From UBA920 sp038257015 (GTDB lineage: Bacteria > Patescibacteriota > Doudnabacteria > UBA920): DNA of 6,289 nucleotides. Of this stretch, positions 1 to 4,810 are shown piece by piece. The translations under genes were made by a program, and so were the position numbers. Where the stretch lies: positions 1 through 6,289 of the forward strand of contig JBBSJS010000049.1 in the NCBI GenBank assembly GCA_038257015.1. Reading direction: 5' to 3'. The notes under the pieces were generated by a model that ran no database searches, was not told the DNA's origin, and was given only the letters and a program-made list of their open reading frames with translations. How positions within the stretch are numbered: position 1 is the first letter of the stretch; the number at the start of each line of letters is the position of its first letter.

Positions 1-699
1 ATATTTTTTTAGAACATTTGGTCGTTGTTCAAAAAGTCTGATAGTTTGATTAATCAAATCACCAAAATCTAATGCTTCCTGTTCGTAAAGTAAATTTTGA
101 TAGACATCGTATGCATGGGCAATCTCTTCAACTTTCTTCACTTCTAATTCTTCTTCCGGTTCGCTGTTCTCGCTCAGTGCCTCACGGACTTTCTTTGCGT
201 AATCTAAATACTCAGCTGGAGTAATCATTTCATCTTTGCACTTCGAGAAATGATTGATAAGTGCTCCAATAAACTTATTCGGGTTACCTAGTGGTTTAAA
301 ATAATCTAGTTTAAACTGTTCGAAATTTCTTTTAATTAAAATCCATTGCTGGGTATCATTGAGTAAGCGGAACTCATTAGCAAGGCCGATGTCTAGTGCA
401 TGTGCTTCTAGTATTCTTTGGCAAAAACTATGGAAAGTTGAAATCCATAAATCGTAATTACCTAACGGCAAAAGCTGGTCGACCCGTTCTTCCATTTCTC
501 CAGCAGCCTTTTCTGTGAAAGTTAAGGCAAGAATTTCATCAGGTTTGCATTGCTTTTTTTCTATCAAATAACTAATTCGCCTTGTAATTACAGTGGTTTT
601 TCCAGTTCCAGCACCAGCCACAATTAACAAAGGCCCCTTACTGTCGTAAGTGACCGCTTGTAGTTGTTCAGTATTCAAGCCTTCAAGGAGTTTGCTCAT
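1..699 (-). CDS. UvrD/PcrA-type superfamily 1 DNA helicase, N-terminal 233 residues (cut by the window edge)
   Basis: ATP-dependent 3'-5' DNA helicase of the UvrD/PcrA/Rep group, acting in DNA repair and removal of obstacles to replication. The ORF starts with ATG at 699-697 and stays open to base 1, so the C-terminal part (motif II onward) is outside the window. Visible are a Q-motif-like LNTEQLQAV (residues 8-16), Walker A AGAGTGKTT (28-36; K34 would bind ATP phosphates), motif Ia around LTFTEKAAGEM (about 58-68), motif Ib STFHSF (about 86-91) and LDFGDLI near 209-215, which precedes motif II in this family. It is the last visible gene of a minus-strand operon, 9 bases after the PIN gene stop, with no convincing Shine-Dalgarno site, suggesting translational coupling. 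Helicase family is very sure; UvrD versus PcrA or a Rep-like paralogue cannot be decided from the N-terminus. Confidence 0.95.
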   Translation of the reverse strand, partial: MSKLLEGLNTEQLQAVTYDSKGPLLIVAGAGTGKTTVITRRISYLIEKKQCKPDEILALTFTEKAAGEMEERVDQLLPLGNYDLWISTFHSFCQRILEAHALDIGLANEFRLLNDTQQWILIKRNFEQFKLDYFKPLGNPNKFIGALINHFSKCKDEMITPAEYLDYAKKVREALSENSEPEEELEVKKVEEIAHAYDVYQNLLYEQEALDFGDLINQTIRLFEQRPNVLKKY

Positions 700-708
700 T
701 TGGGTACT

Positions 709-1155
709 TTAGTTATTTCCACCGAAAAAACCTGCCCATTGTTTCCAAAGTTCTTGACCTTCGTCTTTGTATTTTGTCCAAAACTGTGGCGGGTTAACAA
801 TTTCAATATCTTGAAACTTTCCAAGGGATAATAAATCGTTGTCTCTCGTAATTAAATAATCTGCCTGTGCTTCAACCGCGCTTTCTAGAATCTTATTATC
901 TTCCGGATCGCTTACAATATTAATTTGTTTTCGATTGACGACTAAATTTAACTGTGAGTAAAAATTGTTGATTTCGTTTTCGTATTGAGGATTATCAATG
1001 ATGCGTCTCATGATAAGCTTATTTTCCTGGACTGTTTGGTGATTGGCGTAGGCTTCAATCTCGCCTTGAATAACGGCATCTATTATTTGCTTCTCGTATG
1101 AATAGTCATCTTTAAAACCATCGATAATAACATTGGTATCTAAAACAACTTTCAT
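709..1155 (-). CDS. PIN-domain protein, putative ribonuclease (toxin-like family)
   Basis: 148 residues with the full PIN-domain signature. The N-terminal KVVLDTNVIID carries the first acidic residue (D6); E44 lies in VQENKL; D86 in DPEDNKILESA and D105/D107 in ITRDNDLL complete the metal-binding set. PIN domains of this layout (the group often labelled putative PIN-family toxin) are Mg2+/Mn2+-dependent single-strand RNases. After the conserved IVNPPQFW the protein has a polar tail of about 22 residues ending GGNN. The start is fixed by an ATGA overlap with the upstream NYN gene: its TGA is 1154-1152 and this ATG is 1155-1153, so the two are probably translationally coupled. No antitoxin-like small gene sits beside it; its partners are another predicted nuclease and a helicase. 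A role in RNA processing or turnover is therefore as likely as a toxin role. Confidence 0.9.
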   Translation of the reverse strand: MKVVLDTNVIIDGFKDDYSYEKQIIDAVIQGEIEAYANHQTVQENKLIMRRIIDNPQYENEINNFYSQLNLVVNRKQINIVSDPEDNKILESAVEAQADYLITRDNDLLSLGKFQDIEIVNPPQFWTKYKDEGQELWKQWAGFFGGNN

Positions 1156-1679
1156 TGAGATTTCTTTCTAGTATTTTTAATAGCCATTAAAAAGCGTCGT
1201 GGGTTTTCGTCCAAATCGATAAAGTGATCGGTTAATTCTTTTACTGTGTTGTTGGTTGATTTACCAAAAGCAATAGTTTCTGTTAACTGACCAGTCATTT
1301 GTAAGTATTCCATTAGTGGCACGAAATCACCATCGCCGGAAGCCAAGACGATAACATCTAACTTGTTCATTAACTTGATGATATCCATTGCAATTCCAAC
1401 ATCCCAATCGCCTTTTTGATGGCCACCCGCAAAAGTTTGCAAGTCTTTTGCTTTCACTTCAAAACCGGCTTTTTCGAGAGCATCGAAAAAACTTTGCTCT
1501 TCGGGCATGTCAGCTTTAATAACGTACGCAATAGCACGGATAAGTCGACGATTCCCAACAGCTTCTTTTAAAATTTCGTTAAAATTGACTCGTGAGCCAT
1601 ACATGTTGCGAGCAGAGTAATAGAGGTTTTGCACATCTATGAATACACCGACTCGTTGATCTGGATTTCTTGTAGACAT
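1152..1679 (-). CDS. NYN-domain (LabA/DUF88-like) predicted nuclease
   Basis: 175 residues matching the LabA/NYN family, a PIN-like fold predicted to cut RNA with a metal ion. Key segments: VFIDVQNLYYSA (residues 12-23; D15 and N18), KGDWDVGIAMDII (89-101; D91, D93, D99) and VLASGDGDFVPLMEYL (111-126; D116, D118), which together give the acidic cluster. The C-terminus (EL...HFIDLDENPRRFL) is also typical. The protein has no extra regulatory domain, unlike longer LabA/MARF1 relatives. It starts 27 bases after the rmuC stop across an A/T-only leader with no Shine-Dalgarno sequence, and overlaps the PIN gene by 4 bases. Family assignment is strong from the motifs; substrate is unknown. Having two different PIN-fold nucleases next to each other in one operon is notable. 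Confidence 0.92.
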   Translation of the reverse strand: MSTRNPDQRVGVFIDVQNLYYSARNMYGSRVNFNEILKEAVGNRRLIRAIAYVIKADMPEEQSFFDALEKAGFEVKAKDLQTFAGGHQKGDWDVGIAMDIIKLMNKLDVIVLASGDGDFVPLMEYLQMTGQLTETIAFGKSTNNTVKELTDHFIDLDENPRRFLMAIKNTRKKSQ

Positions 1680-1706
1680 ATAAATAATTAATTTATTACT
1701 TTTAGT

Positions 1707-2768
1707 TTATTCAACATAGTTATCGGTTTTGTCTAGCAAAGGTAACTCTTCAGTTAAGCTTTCGCCAGTTATCTTCAGCATATCTTTATCAACTTTTTTG
1801 AATTCTTTGCTAGAAGAATTGTAATGGTTGACTGCGGTATTTAAAGTGTTGCCGAGTTTCGAATGGTATTCCTCGTACGATTTTAAATGCTTTTGGAGTT
1901 GTTCGACATTTGTTTTAATTTGCTTAGCTGATTCTTCAATTTGCATCGCTTTTAATCCTTGTAAAACAGTTTGCAGGTAAGCTAAAAATGAAGTTGGTGA
2001 AACTATAATTACTTTGTGTTTGCCAGCTGCTCTTTGGATTAAATTTTCCGTGTCTTCGTTAATCGCTCCGATTTTGTTGATTAACAAATCATAGTAAATT
2101 GCTTCATGAGGAATAAACATAAAAGCAAAATCCATGGTTCCCTCTTCAGGGCGAATGTATTTTGAAGTCTCTACAATACGTAATTTCAAATCGTTGACGA
2201 AAAGTTTTTCTAACCGAAGTTTTTCTGCACCATCAGTAGCTTCAGATAAACGGTTGTAATTTTCTAAGGAGAACTTTGAGTCAATTGGGATAATCTTGTC
2301 TTTAACCATGACTACCGCATCCACAATTTCACCGTTACCGAAACGATATTGCATTTGATATTGACCGGGGCCAAGGACATTTTTTAAAGTCGTTTCTAAA
2401 TAATACTCACCTAATACACCGCGCTGTTTCGGGTTTTTTAAAATGTCTTGCAAGTTTTGAAGTTGATCTGCGAAAGATACAACTTGCTTATTGGTATCAT
2501 CTAGCTTTGTTAAACCTTCGGTGACATTTTGAATCAACTTGGAACTTTCAGAAAATTGCACACGCATGGTTTCGCTCATTTGCTTTGTGGTCTCTCCCAT
2601 TTTCCTATCGACGACTTGAGTTAGATTATTCATCTGCTCTAATAATAGTCTCAATCCTTGATCGTCTGAAGGTTCTACCGACTTCTTTTTTATATCTGAT
2701 AGAAAATAAAATACGGCCACAAAGCCCAAAATAACTACTGCTAAAATAATGTAAATTGTAATATCCAT
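1707..2768 (-). CDS. rmuC: RmuC-family DNA recombination-limiting protein, membrane-anchored
   Basis: 353 residues with the standard RmuC build: an N-terminal transmembrane anchor (about 4-23), a charged stop-transfer KKK (28-30), a coiled-coil region (about 40-112), then the RmuC core. Core signatures seen are RGVLGEYYLE (116-125; E121), VDAVV (149-153; D150), IPIDSKFSLENY (160-171; D163, K165), FMFIPHEAIYYDLL (216-229) and IIVSPTSFLAYLQTVLQGLK (254-273), followed by a second helical region with HYN near the end. The D...DSK spacing suits a restriction-endonuclease-like core. E. coli RmuC limits recombination at inverted repeats; the family is thought to act on DNA, here at the membrane. Length is somewhat shorter than E. 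coli RmuC. It is the first gene of the operon, with its promoter directly upstream. Confidence 0.96.
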   Translation of the reverse strand: MDITIYIILAVVILGFVAVFYFLSDIKKKSVEPSDDQGLRLLLEQMNNLTQVVDRKMGETTKQMSETMRVQFSESSKLIQNVTEGLTKLDDTNKQVVSFADQLQNLQDILKNPKQRGVLGEYYLETTLKNVLGPGQYQMQYRFGNGEIVDAVVMVKDKIIPIDSKFSLENYNRLSEATDGAEKLRLEKLFVNDLKLRIVETSKYIRPEEGTMDFAFMFIPHEAIYYDLLINKIGAINEDTENLIQRAAGKHKVIIVSPTSFLAYLQTVLQGLKAMQIEESAKQIKTNVEQLQKHLKSYEEYHSKLGNTLNTAVNHYNSSSKEFKKVDKDMLKITGESLTEELPLLDKTDNYVE

Positions 2769-2774
2769 AAACTT

Positions 2775-2803
2775 ATTATATCAAAAATTGGTACTTTTAG
2801 ACA
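2775..2803 (-). promoter_or_regulatory. Extended -10 promoter of the rmuC operon, probably leaderless
   Basis: On the minus strand the motif TGATATAAT (2783-2775) is a perfect TATAAT box with an extended TGn. A poor -35 (TGTCTA, 2803-2798) lies 17 bases upstream, as is common for extended -10 promoters. Only six bases separate the -10 box from the rmuC ATG at 2768, so a start site seven bases downstream of the box would fall on the A of ATG. No Shine-Dalgarno site exists. Inference: the mRNA begins at or within a base or two of the start codon. Confidence 0.65.
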
Positions 2804-2826
2804 TAAAGAAAACGGTTATTTAACCG
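2803..2826 (-). terminator. Small minus-strand intrinsic terminator upstream of rmuC
   Basis: On the minus strand CGGTT-AAAT-AACCG (2826-2813) is followed by TTTTCTTT. The stem is only five base pairs, so it is a weak terminator; it sits just ahead of the rmuC promoter and could insulate it from transcripts entering from the right. Confidence 0.45.
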
Positions 2827-2836
2827 CTATCTTAAA

Positions 2837-2870
2837 CCAAAAGCATGGCCCTCTAGAAGCCATGCTTTGG
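2837..2870. repeat. Long inverted repeat / hairpin in the intergenic region
   Basis: CCAAAAGCATGGC (2837-2849) and GCCATGCTTTGG (2859-2870) pair over 12 positions with one bulged A and a 9-base loop. On the minus strand it is followed by TTTAAG, too short a U-run for a good terminator; on the plus strand by AAACTTT. It may be a terminator remnant, a transcript-end stabiliser or a protein site. No gene is attached to it directly. Confidence 0.6.
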
Positions 2871-2883
2871 AAACTTTCATTTG

Positions 2884-2905
2884 ATAAGTTATTCACATAA
2901 CTTAT
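2884..2905. repeat. Perfect 9-bp inverted repeat containing a DnaA-box-like sequence
   Basis: ATAAGTTAT (2884-2892) and ATAACTTAT (2897-2905) are perfect inverted repeats around TCAC. The junction spells TTATTCACA (2889-2897), which fits the DnaA-box consensus TTATNCACA; a second near match, ATATCCACA, lies on the minus strand at 2958-2950. The surroundings are AT-rich. No dnaA or dnaN gene is in view, so an origin is not supported; a protein-binding palindrome is the simplest reading. Confidence 0.4.
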
Positions 2906-2973
2906 TACTTCGAAATTATACCAGAAAATTATCCGTCAATCAAGCCAGTTGTGGATATTTCTACTCTAATTAG

Positions 2974-2999
2974 CAAAAAAATCCACCAAAGGGTGAATT
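2974..2999 (-). terminator. Minus-strand intrinsic terminator, copy of the tRNA-Asp terminator
   Basis: On the minus strand AATTCACC (2999-2992), loop CTTT, GGTGGATT (2987-2980) forms eight pairs including one U-G, followed by a run of seven U. The U-G would be an A-C mismatch on the other strand, fixing the direction as minus. No minus-strand gene lies immediately upstream: the nearest convincing feature there is on the plus strand. It therefore looks like a duplicated or orphan terminator. Confidence 0.75.
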
Positions 3000-3010
3000 A
3001 TTTTGTGGCG
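2974..3010 (-). repeat. 37-bp direct repeat, copy A (tRNA-Asp 3' end plus terminator)
   Basis: Matches 4232-4268 at 34 of 37 positions. In copy B the sequence is the tRNA-Asp CCA end, discriminator G, one acceptor base and the following terminator. In copy A the same CGCCA is present but the upstream bases do not form a recognisable acceptor or T-arm, although a TTCGAG that resembles a T-loop lies about 20 bases further upstream on the minus strand. Either a decayed tRNA tail or an att-like half-site. Confidence 0.7.
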
Positions 3011-3118
3011 CCGAAGTAAACAATACGCTCGAACTATGGAATGTGATATGTGAGAGCATAACAGATAGCAGTAAATGCAATTCAGAAATCAGGGCAGTAA
3101 TCATTAACTTATAAAAAT

Positions 3119-3289
3119 ATGGATAACAACACAAAAGACAGCTTTACGGATGTAGTCGAGAGTTTAGCTGATAATGCTAATCCAACACCAAGCGCATATA
3201 ATCCTTCTGTGAGCAATGGCCAAGTAGCCAACTCGGACGGCGAAATCGTAACATTAGGACGGGATAGCGGCGAACACAAATCAAGCTAA
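3119..3289 (+). CDS. Small hydrophilic protein of unknown function (56 residues)
   Basis: ATG at 3119 to TAA at 3287-3289 encodes 56 residues beginning MDNNTKDSFTDVVESLADN and ending GRDSGEHKSS. I recognise no family. The sequence is rich in Asn, Ser, Asp and Gly with few bulky hydrophobics, no signal peptide, no membrane segment and no Cys, so it is probably largely disordered after a short amphipathic N-terminal stretch (about 8-20). An in-frame TAA at 3098-3100 and no other start codon between fix this ATG. There is no Shine-Dalgarno site; the leader TTAACTTATAAAAAT is A/T-rich and resembles the leader before the 216-residue gene. A strong terminator follows 38 bases after the stop, which supports a real plus-strand transcript. 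It is the only plus-strand gene in the window. It is short enough to be a chance ORF. Confidence 0.5.
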   Translation: MDNNTKDSFTDVVESLADNANPTPSAYNPSVSNGQVANSDGEIVTLGRDSGEHKSS

Positions 3290-3327
3290 ATCTTCCCGAA
3301 CTATTAGCATTAGGTACAAGGGTATCA

Positions 3328-3357
3328 AAAAACCTCACTAAGAAAAGTGGGGTTTTT
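3328..3357 (+). terminator. Strong intrinsic terminator between convergent genes
   Basis: AAAAACCTCACT (3328-3339) pairs with AGTGGGGTTTTT (3346-3357) over 12 positions with one U-G on the plus strand, 6-base loop, U-run at the 3' side. It ends the 56-residue gene. Because the A-run at 3327-3332 becomes a U-run on the other strand, it can also end the convergent gene whose stop is at 3376. Confidence 0.85.
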
Positions 3358-3375
3358 GCCTTGTTGAGCACAAAT

Positions 3376-4026
3376 CTATTTTGTGAACTTTAGTGTAGTT
3401 AGTATGGTATTGATTTCATTGATATTGTGGGGTCCTGTGTTTATATTGTATTCTGCGTTATTGTGAAACAAGTATATTTCTTTATAATTTGGTAAGTCAG
3501 ACCGTAAGACGACTAACGCTTTTTCACCACCTATAGTAGTTTCTTGAAAACTAAACTTGTAATTGGCATTTGGCTCTTGTTCTAAGCGGGCGTATTTCTC
3601 TTTGACTTCGTCAAAGTTTTTCAATGCATACGGCCCAGTATTTTTACCAATACTTAAATATTGTTGCATTGATTTCGGGTTTGGAGGGTAGAAATTCACA
3701 TTAGCTATTGGCTGTGAATTTTGTCCGTCTGTGTTGACCGACCAATTTTGAGGATACTTAAGTGATAGTTGAAGGGTGGCGCCACTGTAAGCATTCCAAT
3801 TAGCTGTTTCGTCAGTCGAGGTTGTGGTATTAGTAGGTTGCGTTGGCGTATTAGTTGTTGGTTGTACAGTGTTGGTATTATTACCTACCAAATTACCATT
3901 AGGAGTGGTATTTTGTTCAGTTAATGTGTCTGTTTGAGAATTATCTCTTAAAGCCATATAGCCCACAGCTGCAAGTAGGATTATCGCCACGACCCCTAAA
4001 ATGATACTTAATTGTTTTGAGTTCAT
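3376..4026 (-). CDS. Membrane-anchored exported protein with a PsbP-like C-terminal domain
   Basis: 216 residues. An N-terminal signal anchor (hydrophobic about 7-26, LSIILGVVAIILLAAVGYMA) is followed by a low-complexity Thr/Asn/Pro/Gln linker (about 31-75) and a folded domain (about 76-216). The domain opens with WNAYSGATLQLSLKYPQNWSV and closes with EINTILTTLKF, the pattern of the small PsbP/Mog1-like proteins found on the outside of many Patescibacteria; that family link is from pattern recognition and is tentative. There is no lipobox cysteine, so it is held by its uncleaved helix rather than lipid. The linker probably spans the wall. The gene stands alone with its own promoter and shares a terminator with the convergent small ORF. 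Function unknown; a surface or envelope role is the reasonable inference. Confidence 0.85.
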   Translation of the reverse strand: MNSKQLSIILGVVAIILLAAVGYMALRDNSQTDTLTEQNTTPNGNLVGNNTNTVQPTTNTPTQPTNTTTSTDETANWNAYSGATLQLSLKYPQNWSVNTDGQNSQPIANVNFYPPNPKSMQQYLSIGKNTGPYALKNFDEVKEKYARLEQEPNANYKFSFQETTIGGEKALVVLRSDLPNYKEIYLFHNNAEYNINTGPHNINEINTILTTLKFTK

Positions 4027-4032
4027 ATTTTT

Positions 4033-4047
4033 AGTTAATTATTAACT
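4033..4047. promoter_or_regulatory. 15-bp perfect palindrome in the leader of the 216-residue gene
   Basis: AGTTAAT-T-ATTAACT (4033-4047) is a perfect palindrome with a central base, placed between the predicted transcription start and the ATG at 4026. It could be an operator or a short 5' hairpin near ribosome entry. Only AT-rich symmetry supports it. Confidence 0.4.
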
Positions 4048-4051
4048 TCCT

Positions 4052-4079
4052 ATTTTATTGATTTGTTACCCCTTGTCAA
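4052..4079 (-). promoter_or_regulatory. Sigma-70-type promoter of the 216-residue exported protein
   Basis: Minus strand: TTGACA (4079-4074), 16-base spacer, TAAAAT (4057-4052). A perfect -35 and a 5/6 -10. Transcription would start near 4045, leaving a leader of about 19 bases with AGGAAG at its very beginning, too far from the ATG for a normal Shine-Dalgarno site. A second candidate -10 with TGn (TGATATAAT, 4104-4096) lies upstream but lacks a good -35. Confidence 0.7.
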
Positions 4080-4082
4080 GGG
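4070..4082. promoter_or_regulatory. Palindrome overlapping the -35 box, possible operator
   Basis: CCCTTG-T-CAAGGG (4070-4082) is perfectly symmetric and contains the whole -35 hexamer of the adjacent minus-strand promoter. A repressor bound here would block polymerase. Alternatively, on the plus strand it is a 5-bp hairpin followed by TTTTATT, a weak terminator. Confidence 0.4.
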
Positions 4083-4231
4083 TTTTATTAATCCAATTAT
4101 ATCATAAACATCTTATCTGAAATAATATTAAGGAATACAAGATTATACAAAAAAAGTATCCATACTTGCATATGTTATATGTCTATTCCTGCAGCATTGG
4201 CTCGCTCCTCTTCTCTTCCCGTATCAGAACA

Positions 4232-4268
4232 CAAAAAAATCCACCAAGCGGTGAATTGTTTTGTGGCG
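4232..4268 (-). repeat. 37-bp direct repeat, copy B (tRNA-Asp 3' end plus terminator)
   Basis: Partner of 2974-3010, with three mismatches. This copy is in its native place: it overlaps the CCA, discriminator and last acceptor base of tRNA-Asp and its terminator. The two copies are 1,258 bases apart and enclose the 56-residue and 216-residue genes. Confidence 0.7.
4233..4257 (-). terminator. Intrinsic terminator of the tRNA cluster
   Basis: Minus strand: AATTCACC (4257-4250), loop GCTT, GGTGGATT (4245-4238), then seven U. It begins six bases after the tRNA-Asp CCA and ends the tRNA transcript. Confidence 0.88.
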
Positions 4269-4340
4269 GACTGAACGGGACTCGAACCCGCGACCTCTCG
4301 CGTGACAGGCGAGCGCTCTAACCAACTGAGCTACCAGTCC
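4264..4340 (-). tRNA. tRNA-Asp (GUC)
   Basis: 77 nt with encoded CCA (4266-4264). Acceptor GGACTGG pairs with TCAGTCC (one G-U at the base), D-arm GCTC...GAGC, anticodon arm CTCGC-CTGTCAC-GCGAG giving anticodon GTC, T-arm GCGGG-TTCGAGT-CCCGT. Discriminator G73 is the expected aspartate identity base. It is the last gene of the minus-strand tRNA cluster. Part of its 5' end is duplicated upstream at 4442-4474. Confidence 0.97.
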
Positions 4341-4441
4341 GAATTGTATTTACTTTACTAACCGCTCGAGATGAACTCGATCTTAGGATGGAGGAACTGA
4401 CCAAGATACTGTCTATATCTTTTTGTCGCTACGCGACAGGT

Positions 4442-4474
4442 CAACTGAGCTACCAGTCCGAATTTTATTTACTT
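4442..4474 (-). pseudogene. Duplicated 5' end of tRNA-Asp (tRNA fragment)
   Basis: This 33-bp stretch equals 4323-4355 (tRNA-Asp bases 1-18 plus its leader) with one mismatch, 119 bases away in the same orientation. On the minus strand it reads GGACTGGTAGCTCAGTTG and then departs into CCTGTCGCGTAGCGAC, which recalls the anticodon region with an internal deletion; no T-arm or acceptor 3' strand follows. The copy cannot make a tRNA. It suggests a tandem duplication or repeated insertion at this tRNA gene. Confidence 0.8.
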
Positions 4475-4480
4475 CATACT

Positions 4481-4601
4481 CCCGAATTGCTTGGGCCGAG
4501 TGCAAACGAGGTTAAGCGATTCGGGAAAAGGGACAGCAATGCGAAAGGTGAAGTGGATTCGCCAAAGGCGGATACATGTAACCTGCAGCGTTGAATGGCC
4601 C
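4481..4601 (+). ncRNA. Unidentified structured RNA-like element, copy 1
   Basis: 121 nt, GC-rich against AT-rich surroundings, homologous to 4811-4941. Plus-strand fold. Domain 1: a 12-bp helix 4481-4492/4514-4525 (CCCGAATTGCTT with AAGCGATTCGGG, one U-G) extended by GG(G)CC/GGTT to a loop near 4498-4509. Domain 2: GGG/CCC (4530-4532/4599-4601), a non-canonical A-G, CAATGC/GCGTTG (4537-4542/4588-4593), AGGT/ACCT (4546-4549/4581-4584) and a terminal hairpin 4553-4563/4567-4577 with a conserved G-A mismatch. Wobbles are G-U on this strand and would be A-C on the other, so the plus strand is the likely RNA. The element stops one base before the CCA of the convergent CAU tRNA. No clear plus-strand promoter is visible. 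It could instead be a hairpin-forming mobile DNA element. I do not recognise an Rfam-type family. Confidence 0.6.
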
Positions 4602-4602
4602 G

Positions 4603-4679
4603 TGGTACCGGCGGTTGGAATTGAACCAACGACCTGAGGCTTATGAGTCCTCCGCTCTAACCAACTGAGCTACGCCGGC
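4603..4679 (-). tRNA. tRNA with CAU anticodon (elongator Met or Ile2)
   Basis: 77 nt with encoded CCA (4605-4603). Acceptor GCCGGCG pairs with CGCCGGT (G1-U72), D-arm GCTC...GAGC, anticodon loop CTCATAA, T-arm GTTGG-TTCAATT-CCAAC, discriminator A. The anticodon stem GAGGA/GCCTC has an A-G mismatch at 31-39, next to the loop. It lacks the 1-72 mismatch of an initiator, so it is either elongator Met or the CAU tRNA that TilS turns into an isoleucine tRNA; sequence alone does not settle this. Confidence 0.93.
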
Positions 4680-4706
4680 ACGTCACAACTCCCTTCGCAT
4701 ATTCAA

Positions 4707-4725
4707 CTTAAGACTGCGTCTAAAG
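4707..4725. repeat. Short inverted repeat upstream of the CAU tRNA
   Basis: CTTAAGAC and GTCTAAAG (4707-4714/4718-4725) pair over eight positions with one mismatch around TGC, 28 bases upstream of the tRNA 5' end. May be a processing hairpin of the tRNA precursor. Confidence 0.35.
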
Positions 4726-4752
4726 TCTCATGAGCTTCGGGGTCGCTCCTCT

Positions 4753-4796
4753 CAGTCTTTCACTTAACCCTTCGGACCCAAGTGAAAGCCTGACTG
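4753..4796. repeat. Stem-loop in the spacer beside element copy 2
   Basis: CTTTCACTT (4757-4765) pairs perfectly with AAGTGAAAG (4780-4788); CAGT/ACTG (4753-4756/4793-4796) extends it after a 4-base bulge. Its loop contains CGGACCCA (4773-4780), complementary to eight bases of the terminal hairpin in element copy 2 (4895-4902). No U-run follows on either strand, so it is not a terminator. It has no counterpart next to copy 1. Confidence 0.5.
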
Positions 4797-4810
4797 TTAC
4801 TCTCGGGGCC

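Noticed and set aside
3005..3330. tmRNA or tRNA on the minus strand ending in GGCGCCA before a terminator
   Set aside because: No 5' strand complementary to CTTCGGC was found upstream, and the TTCGAG motif is about five bases too far from the CCA for a T-arm. Only the 37-bp tail resembles a tRNA end.
3177..3371. 64-codon minus-strand ORF
   Set aside because: It lies antisense to the 56-residue ORF and crosses the terminator at 3328-3357; composition is not protein-like.
4426..4438. GTCGC-TAC-GCGAC hairpin as a terminator
   Set aside because: On the plus strand the T-run precedes the hairpin; on the minus strand it is followed by A residues. Neither direction gives a terminator.
4388..4594. 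68-codon plus-strand ORF
   Set aside because: It runs through the duplicated tRNA-Asp fragment and structured element copy 1; the reading frame is explained by GC-rich RNA-like sequence.
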